From Actinomycetota bacterium (lineage in GTDB: Bacteria; Actinomycetota; UBA4738): a stretch of DNA of 10,805 nt. Of this stretch, positions 5,702 to 10,805 are shown one piece after another. The stretch lies in assembly GCA_005885015.1 (NCBI GenBank), contig VAYG01000146.1, positions 1-10,805 of the forward strand, in the 5' to 3' direction. Position 1 is the first letter of the stretch. Every line of letters begins with the position of its first letter. The notes under the pieces are model-generated. The model made no database searches and was not told where the DNA came from. It saw only the letters and a list, made by a program, of their open reading frames with translations. The translations under genes were made by a program, and so were the position numbers.

Positions 5702-8500
5702 TTGGCACAGGAACGAGTTCGCATCCGACGGCGATGGCTGCTGATCGCCATCGCCGTGGTGGCGGCCATCGGCGTCGCGCTCTCCGCTCTATCGGGTTTC
5801 TACGTCGACCTGCTGTGGTTCCATGAGGTCCACTTCACCGATGTCTTCTGGAAGGTGTTCTGGTCCCGGATCCTGCTCGGGTTCCTGTTCGGGCTGATCT
5901 TCTTCGTCCTGCTCGCCGCCACGCTGTGGACGGTTCGCCGGCTCACCCCGCGATTCCGTCCCTTCTCGCCCGAGCAGGAGCTGATCGAACGGTACCGAGT
6001 GGCGATCGACCCCTACGCCCGATACGCGATCCCGATCTTCGCGGCGATCATCGCCCTGTTCGTGGGCGTGCGGGCGTCGGCCCAATGGCAATCGTTCCTG
6101 ATGTGGAGATCGTCCGCCGGCATCGGGTTCGGGGCGGCCCACGTCGACCCGGTGTTCCACCGGGACCCGGCGTTCTACATGTTCCAGCTGCCCTTCCTGA
6201 AATACGTCCAGGGATGGTTGTTCTCCGCGCTGGTGTGGGTGACGGTGATCGCCGCCCTCGCCCACTACTTGACCGGGGGGATCCGCCTCCAGACGGCCGG
6301 AGAGAAAGTCACCCCGCAGGTGAAGGTGCACCTGTCGGTGCTGCTGGGGCTCATCCTGCTGGTGAAGGCGTGGGGCTACTTCCTTGGGCGGTACGACCTG
6401 CTGGTCTCCAGCCGGGGGGTCGTGACGGGTGCGTCGTACACCGACATCCACGCGCAGCTCCCCGCGCTCAAGCTGCTCGTCATCGTGGCCCTGGTGTGCG
6501 CGGTCCTGTTCCTGGTGAACATCCGGTTCCGGGGATGGATCCTGCCCGTGCTGGGCATCGGCCTGCTCGCGCTGACCTCGATCGTGGTCGGCGCGATCGT
6601 CCCAGGGACCGTCCAGAAGTTCCAGGTGGCCCCCCAGGAGCTCCAGAAGGAGACGCCGTACATCGCGCGGAACATCGCGGCCACGCGGTTCGCCTTCGGG
6701 ATCGACCTCATCCCCTCGCCGGTCAATCCGGCCAACGACGTGACGGCGAGTCAGATCGACGCGAACGACGCAACGGTCACGAACATCAGGTTGTGGCGGC
6801 CATCGGTGCTTCAGGAGACCTACCAGGCCCTCCAGCGGATCCAGCAGTACTACGAGTTCAAAGACGTGGACGTGGATCGGTACAACATCGACGGCCAGGA
6901 ACGCGTGGTCATGCTGTCGGCACGTGAGGTCAGCCAGAACGGCATCCCCGGAGGACCCGGGTGGCAGCAAGCCCACCTGATCTACACCCACGGCTATGGC
7001 GCCGTGGCCAGCCAGGTGAACACGGCCGACCCGTCCGGCGCCCCGGACCGGGGGATCCAGCTCGATGCCACGGCCCCGAACGACCAGGGCTTGCAGGTCT
7101 ATTACGGGGAGCTCTCCGACGTGCCGTACGTGGCCGTGGGGACCAAGCAGCAGGAGCTGAACTACCCCAATCCCTCCGGGGCAGGACAGCTCTCGACCAC
7201 CTATCGAGGGCAGGGGGGGATCCCCCTCGGCGGGTTCTTCCGACGGATGCTGTTCGCCTACCGCTATCGCGACGTGAACCTGCTGATCTCGGGGCTGATC
7301 AACTCGGAAAGCAGGATCCTGATCAACCGGGACATCCAGACGCGCGTTCCCAAGGCCGCTCCCTTCCTCATGTACGACAAGGATCCCTACGCCGCCATCG
7401 TGGATGGCCGGCTCGTCTGGATCTGGGATGCCTACACGACGAGCAACCTGTTCCCGTACTCCGACCAGGTCTCGCTCGGGGCGGCCACCAACCGGGATCT
7501 GATCGGCCAGGTGAACTACATGCGGAACTCGGTGAAGGCGGTCGTGGACGCCTACGACGGCACCGTCAAGTTCTACGTGGTGGAACCGAACGATCCCGTG
7601 ATCAAGGTGTGGGAGCAGATCTTTCCCTCGCTGTTCACTCCCGCAGACCAGGCGCCGCCCGAACTCGTCGCCCACTTCCGATACCCGGAAGATCTCATGC
7701 AGACGCAGGCCTTCGAGTTCGCTCGGTACCACGTCACGGACGTGCCGACGTTCTTCCAGAGCTCCAAGCGGTGGGCGCTTCCCTCCGCCCTCCCCAGCGC
7801 GGTCAACGGGACGGCCGTCGGGACGCTCCGGCCGTACTACGTGCTCCTCAAGCTCCCTGGCGACACCAGCGAACAGTTCGTCCTGTTCGAGCCGTTCACC
7901 CCTCCGGGGCGGGGCAACATGGTGGCGTACATGACCGCCGGCTCCGATCCCGGCAAGTACGGGCAGCTCCGGGCGTTCCAGTTCCCCACCGGGGAGAACG
8001 TGGACGGCCCCTCGCAGGTTCGCAGCCTCATCAGGCAGGACCCGACCGTGTCGCAGCAGCTCACGCTGCTCTCCCAGCGAGGATCGGACGTCATCTTCGG
8101 CGACCTGTTGATCGTGCCGATCGAGAGCTCGTTCCTCTATGTGCAGCCCGTGTTCGTGACGGCGCCGGGGCAGACCCCCATCCCCGAGCTCAAGCGCGTG
8201 GTGGTGATTCACGGAGGGAACGTTTCGGTGGCGAACTCACTGGCGGACGCCATCGATCTGTCCTTCGGCCAGGCTCCGCCGCCTCCTTCCGGAGGGCCGG
8301 GTCCGACCCCGGGAGGCTCGGTCGCCGACCTCCTGGGCCAGGCGCTCCTGCACTTCCAGCGGGCCCAGCAATTCCTGCAGCAGGGGAACCTGGCCGCGTA
8401 TCAGGCCGAGATCAACGCCGCCCAGAAGCTCATCCAGCAGGCGGCGCAGCTGGCCAAGAGCGGCGCATCGCCCTCGCCATCCCCCTCGCCCTCGGGCTGA
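5702..8500 (+). CDS. UPF0182 family large integral membrane protein
   Basis: The 932-residue length and layout match UPF0182 (PF03699), a widespread actinobacterial family of unknown function. Seven membrane helices are visible at about 12-34, 54-78, 107-126, 171-191, 210-228, 254-273 and 278-302, followed by a large, probably extracytoplasmic domain. Family hallmarks include DPVFHRDPAFYMFQLPF (149-165), YDLLVSSRGVVTGASYTD (231-248) and FQVAPQELQKETPYIARNI (307-325). After about residue 855 come a Pro/Gly-rich linker (PPPPSGGPGPTPGG), a Gln/Ala-rich amphipathic helix or coiled coil (about 878-920) and a Ser-Pro repeat tail. The TTG start is preferred because GAGGGGGAGG (5691-5700) precedes it, with its first GAGG 7 nt away, and the next in-frame start, GTG at 5756, would cut into the first membrane helix. 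It follows the PDZ protease gene as in other actinobacteria, suggesting a functional link in the envelope. Third-position GC is 36/40 in the 40 codons from 5870. Confidence 0.93.
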   Translation: MAQERVRIRRRWLLIAIAVVAAIGVALSALSGFYVDLLWFHEVHFTDVFWKVFWSRILLGFLFGLIFFVLLAATLWTVRRLTPRFRPFSPEQELIERYRVAIDPYARYAIPIFAAIIALFVGVRASAQWQSFLMWRSSAGIGFGAAHVDPVFHRDPAFYMFQLPFLKYVQGWLFSALVWVTVIAALAHYLTGGIRLQTAGEKVTPQVKVHLSVLLGLILLVKAWGYFLGRYDLLVSSRGVVTGASYTDIHAQLPALKLLVIVALVCAVLFLVNIRFRGWILPVLGIGLLALTSIVVGAIVPGTVQKFQVAPQELQKETPYIARNIAATRFAFGIDLIPSPVNPANDVTASQIDANDATVTNIRLWRPSVLQETYQALQRIQQYYEFKDVDVDRYNIDGQERVVMLSAREVSQNGIPGGPGWQQAHLIYTHGYGAVASQVNTADPSGAPDRGIQLDATAPNDQGLQVYYGELSDVPYVAVGTKQQELNYPNPSGAGQLSTTYRGQGGIPLGGFFRRMLFAYRYRDVNLLISGLINSESRILINRDIQTRVPKAAPFLMYDKDPYAAIVDGRLVWIWDAYTTSNLFPYSDQVSLGAATNRDLIGQVNYMRNSVKAVVDAYDGTVKFYVVEPNDPVIKVWEQIFPSLFTPADQAPPELVAHFRYPEDLMQTQAFEFARYHVTDVPTFFQSSKRWALPSALPSAVNGTAVGTLRPYYVLLKLPGDTSEQFVLFEPFTPPGRGNMVAYMTAGSDPGKYGQLRAFQFPTGENVDGPSQVRSLIRQDPTVSQQLTLLSQRGSDVIFGDLLIVPIESSFLYVQPVFVTAPGQTPIPELKRVVVIHGGNVSVANSLADAIDLSFGQAPPPPSGGPGPTPGGSVADLLGQALLHFQRAQQFLQQGNLAAYQAEINAAQKLIQQAAQLAKSGASPSPSPSPSG

Positions 8501-8514
8501 ACGGCTCGCTCCGG

Positions 8515-8544
8515 TTGCCGGAACTCGCGGGCTGTTGCTAGCAT
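8515..8544 (+). promoter_or_regulatory. Promoter of the initiator tRNA gene
   Basis: TTGCCG (8515-8520) and TAGCAT (8539-8544) are separated by 18 bp, a good housekeeping-sigma promoter for an actinobacterium. The -10 ends only 5 nt before the mature tRNA 5' end at 8550, so transcription should begin at or within a base or two of tRNA position 1. It lies in the 49-bp gap after the UPF0182 stop. Confidence 0.7.
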
Positions 8545-8549
8545 CGACC

Positions 8550-8623
8550 TGCGGGGTGGAGCAGTCTGGTAGCTCGCTGGGCTCATAACCCAGAGGTCAC
8601 GGGTTCAAATCCCGTCCCCGCGA
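8550..8623 (+). tRNA. Initiator tRNA-fMet (CAT anticodon)
   Basis: A full cloverleaf can be drawn: acceptor 8550-8556 with 8616-8622, D stem GAGC/GCTC (8559-8562 with 8572-8575), anticodon stem CTGGG/CCCAG (8577-8581 with 8589-8593) with loop CTCATAA and anticodon CAT at 8584-8586, variable AGGTC, and T arm ACGGG-TTCAAAT-CCCGT (8599-8615). Initiator traits are present: three consecutive G-C pairs at the base of the anticodon stem, the A11-U24 pair in the D stem, and no Watson-Crick pair at 1-72 (here U1 with G72). The discriminator is A73. CCA is not encoded (CGA follows), so it must be added after transcription. Confidence 0.95.
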
Positions 8624-8630
8624 CGAAGCT

Positions 8631-8665
8631 GAAGCCGCAGGTCCAGCAGGACCTGCGGCTTCTTT
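8631..8665 (+). terminator. Intrinsic terminator after the initiator tRNA
   Basis: GAAGCCGCAGGTCC (8631-8644) and its exact reverse complement (8649-8662) form a perfect 14-bp, GC-rich stem with an AGCA loop, followed by a short T run (TTTC). It begins 8 nt after the tRNA. The U-tract is short, as is common in high-GC genomes. Because the stem is symmetrical it could also slow leftward transcription, although the converging response regulator gene ends 55 bp further on at 8721. Confidence 0.88.
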
Positions 8666-8720
8666 CACGCACGAACGAGGACGCCCGATCGCCCAACGGA
8701 CCCGTCGACACCGCAGCCGG

Positions 8721-9365
8721 TCACGCGCGAAGGAATGCGAGCACCGCGAGCACGCGACGGTGCTGGTCGGGCGACTCGGGCAGCTGGAGCTTCATGAAGA
8801 TCTGGGTGATGTGCGCCTCGACGGTCCGCTCGGTGACGAACAGGCGGGTGGCGATCGCACGGTTCGACATGCCCTCCGCGACGAGTCCGAGCACCTCGCG
8901 CTCTCGGTCGGTCAGCTGCGAGAGCGGGTCTTCGCGGCGTCTTCGCCCGACCAGGCGGGAGACGATGGTGGGGTCGATCACCGTCTCGCCGTCCACGATC
9001 CGCCGCAGGGCGTCGACGACGGTGGCGATGTCGAAGACCCGTTCCTTGAGAAGGTACCCGACCCTCTCTGGGTGGTCCTGGATGAGCCGCAGTGCGTAAC
9101 TCGGCTCGACGTACTGAGACAGGACCAGGACTCCCACATCTGGATGCTTCGCCCGGATGGCCTGGGCCGCGACCAGCCCCTCGTCCGTATGGGTGGGAGG
9201 CATGCGGATGTCCACGAGCGCAACGTCCGGTTGGGTGCGGTTCACCTCTCGGACCAAGGCCTCCGCGTCCTCGGCTTCCCCGACGACTTCGATTCCGGCA
9301 TCCTGCAGAAGGCGAACGATTCCTTCTCGCGTGAGCATCACATCGTCAGCGACCACTACGCGCAC
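8721..9365 (-). CDS. NarL/LuxR-family two-component response regulator
   Basis: The 214-residue protein has a receiver domain (about 1-125) and a C-terminal LuxR-type helix-turn-helix (about 148-210). Receiver residues are intact: acidic pair Asp7-Asp8 in VVVADD, phospho-acceptor Asp52 in VDIRMPP, Ser83 in VLSQYVE and Lys107 in YLLKERV. The DNA-binding part reads LTDREREVLGLVAEGMSNRAIA and then VTERTVEAHITQIFMKL, typical of the class. It should be a DNA-binding transcription factor controlled by the adjacent kinase. The GTG at 9365 is preferred over an in-frame ATG 42 nt upstream because GGAGG lies 4 nt before it and VRVVVADD is the usual N terminus. It overlaps the kinase stop by 10 nt, so the two are translationally coupled, kinase first. 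Targets are unknown. Confidence 0.93.
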   Translation of the reverse strand: MRVVVADDVMLTREGIVRLLQDAGIEVVGEAEDAEALVREVNRTQPDVALVDIRMPPTHTDEGLVAAQAIRAKHPDVGVLVLSQYVEPSYALRLIQDHPERVGYLLKERVFDIATVVDALRRIVDGETVIDPTIVSRLVGRRRREDPLSQLTDREREVLGLVAEGMSNRAIATRLFVTERTVEAHITQIFMKLQLPESPDQHRRVLAVLAFLRA

Positions 9366-10805
9366 GGGACCTCCGCCCGCACCGTCGTGGGCTCCACGAC
9401 CAGCCACCCACCCAGCGCGCCGACGCGATCGGCCAGATGGCTCATCGAAGCGGTGCGCTCCGAACCGTCGTCTGCCACCGTGATCACGAGCCGATCGCCA
9501 TCCCGAAGCAGGCTCAAGCCTACGAACGTCGCTGCCCTCGCCGCCGCATCCTCGATCGCCTCGGCAACCACGATGTAGACCGCGGTCTCGACTGGAGCCG
9601 GATAGCGCTCTTCAACTGTCTCGGCGACCTCCACCGGGAGCGGGGCCTCGTCCACGAGTGACGCGATCGCAGACCCGACCCCGGCCTCGGTCAGGATGGC
9701 CGGGTAGATGCCGTGGGCGAGCTCGCGAAGCTCTCCTAGCGCCGCCTGGGCCTCACCGGTCGCATCGGCCAGAAGCGAAGCGGTCTCGGCTTCGCCTTCA
9801 GCCTGAGCAGCCGCGGCGGCCAGCCGGAGATCGTATGAGAGCGCCAGCAGCCGCTGCTGAGCGCCATCGTGGAGGTCCCGCTCGAGCCGGCGCCGCTCCG
9901 CATCGCCGGTCTGTACGATCCGAGCGCGCGAGGCTCGAAGGTCGATGAGCTGGGTGAGGACCTCGGCTTGGAGCCGCTCGTTGTCGAGGGCCAGCCGGAC
10001 ATCGGCGCCGATCTCCCGCTCCAGGTCCGCGACCGACGCTGCGTGCGTGACGACCGCCACCTGCCGGCCGTCTCGAACGAGCGCCGTGACCGCCCGCCCC
10101 GGCGCGGCGACCGGCTCGCGAACCGGAGTGCCGTGCGGGTCCACGTAGCGCCTCGAATCCGGGAGCCAGTAGGCCAGGCGAAGCTCCGGATCACCGACCG
10201 CCCGGGCGAGCGCCGACTGCAGGGAACCCGGGGATGGGGCCTCGCCGAGACCGGCGACGATCCTTCCGGCGGAACGTCGCTGCACCCGGGCACGAAGGGC
10301 AGTCCACAGCAGTCCGCTGGCGAGGAGGACGACCGCCGCGCACTGGATCATGAAGATTGAGAGAAACACCGGGTCCAAGGGGTCCTCCGCGGCACGAGAT
10401 AGCGCGATCGAATGGGCCCCCGTGGTGGCCCCCAGCACGAGTCCCGCGACGGACATCGGCCACAGGACGCGTCGCGCCGGGCCGGTCGCTGCCACGAGCC
10501 GCCAGACGCAGAATGCGGCGAGGGCCCCGGCCGCCGCCATGACGAACCAGACGTCCATGACCTGGATCGTGTGAGCGACTCCCGGGAGCGAGCGCACGAG
10601 AAACGCGTTGTCCGTGCAGTTGTCCCAGCATTTCGGGTCGAAATACGGGTCGCGGAACAGCGCACGGCCTAGTGACGACAACACCGCCTCCAGGTAGACG
10701 GAGGAAACCAGCAATCGGGCGAGCTTGGACTGAAGCCGTCCGCTCGGATAGGCCAGCACGACGTGTATGAGAACCGGGAAGAGGAAGCCAGCGAAAACCA
10801 TGCCC
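9356..10805 (-). CDS. NarL-partner sensor histidine kinase (HisKA_3 type), N-terminus cut by window edge
   Basis: The visible part (481 residues counted from an in-frame ATG at 10801) is a membrane sensor kinase. Helices lie at about 2-18, 28-46, 79-105, 113-135 and 146-169, followed by a linker domain, a short coiled coil (about 262-298) and a HisKA_3 dimerisation domain with His311 in ERRRLERDLHDGAQQRL. The C-terminal ATPase domain is unusual: the N box reads EAIEDAAARAAT (414-425), lacking the Asn and the Lys/His-Ala of a normal ALTNAxKHA box, and after ADDGSE (443-448) the glycine-rich G1/G2 motifs are missing, although LADRVGALGGWLVVE remains. Autokinase activity is therefore uncertain. 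The real start is probably right of the window, since LIHVVLAYPSGRL usually follows earlier membrane helices; only 4 bases lie beyond the ATG. It precedes and overlaps the response regulator gene, with that gene's ribosome binding site inside its last codons. Confidence 0.87.
   Translation of the reverse strand, partial: GMVFAGFLFPVLIHVVLAYPSGRLQSKLARLLVSSVYLEAVLSSLGRALFRDPYFDPKCWDNCTDNAFLVRSLPGVAHTIQVMDVWFVMAAAGALAAFCVWRLVAATGPARRVLWPMSVAGLVLGATTGAHSIALSRAAEDPLDPVFLSIFMIQCAAVVLLASGLLWTALRARVQRRSAGRIVAGLGEAPSPGSLQSALARAVGDPELRLAYWLPDSRRYVDPHGTPVREPVAAPGRAVTALVRDGRQVAVVTHAASVADLEREIGADVRLALDNERLQAEVLTQLIDLRASRARIVQTGDAERRRLERDLHDGAQQRLLALSYDLRLAAAAAQAEGEAETASLLADATGEAQAALGELRELAHGIYPAILTEAGVGSAIASLVDEAPLPVEVAETVEERYPAPVETAVYIVVAEAIEDAAARAATFVGLSLLRDGDRLVITVADDGSERTASMSHLADRVGALGGWLVVEPTTVRAEVPCA

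Noticed and set aside
5789..8212. An 807-residue open frame on the minus strand inside the UPF0182 gene.
   Set aside because: Its composition (His, Arg, Asp, Gly) is the typical mirror of a high-GC gene, it has no domain, and the plus-strand frame has seven membrane helices and family motifs.
8462..8500. Ser-Pro repeat at the end of the UPF0182 gene as a possible frameshift or assembly artefact.
   Set aside because: The frame is kept to the stop, and Pro/Ser-rich low-complexity tails are common in extracytoplasmic actinobacterial proteins.

Overview
The window looks like chromosomal DNA from an uncultured, high-GC actinobacterium (Actinomycetota). The support is the neighbour set (an F420-associated Zincin_2 metalloprotease, a PDZ/Lon-like membrane protease, a UPF0182 membrane protein and a NarL-type two-component pair), strong G/C preference at third codon positions, GTG/TTG starts, and TANNNT -10 boxes placed for leaderless transcription. 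The presence of an MreB-like gene argues against mycobacteria, which lack MreB. I cannot assign a genus.

Left part (1-1741). A leftward gene, truncated by the window edge, encodes the ATP-binding domain and the start of the rifamycin-binding domain of a rifamycin-inactivating phosphotransferase (rph). About 100 bp upstream lies a near-perfect 23-bp inverted repeat matching what I recall of the rifamycin-associated element (RAE). A small rightward ORF of unknown function, with a good ribosome binding site, diverges from rph across this element. Both genes use third positions somewhat less rich in G/C than the rest of the window, so this may be an acquired resistance module.

Middle part (1892-8500). 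A leftward zincin-like metalloprotease diverges from a rightward run: moaE (molybdopterin synthase large subunit), an MreB/actin-like gene with an apparent four-residue gap in its first phosphate-binding hairpin, a PDZ/Lon-like membrane-anchored serine protease, and a 932-residue UPF0182 membrane protein. The metalloprotease, PDZ protease and UPF0182 genes are also close neighbours in mycobacteria (Rv3195, Rv3194c, Rv3193c, from memory), which suggests a shared envelope-related job. The divergent start between the metalloprotease and moaE is only 36 bp and holds two back-to-back -10 boxes, each 7 nt from its ATG, so both transcripts are predicted to be leaderless.

Right part (8501-10805). An initiator tRNA-fMet has its own promoter almost touching the 5' end and is followed by a strong intrinsic terminator. 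Beyond it, leftward, lie a NarL/LuxR-type response regulator and its histidine kinase, translationally coupled by a 10-nt overlap. The kinase is cut by the right edge of the window, and its ATPase domain looks degenerate at the N and G boxes.

No CRISPR array, insertion sequence, phage gene or attachment site is visible. The item best worth following is the rph-RAE-small ORF arrangement. I see no complete, undescribed multi-gene defence or biosynthesis system.
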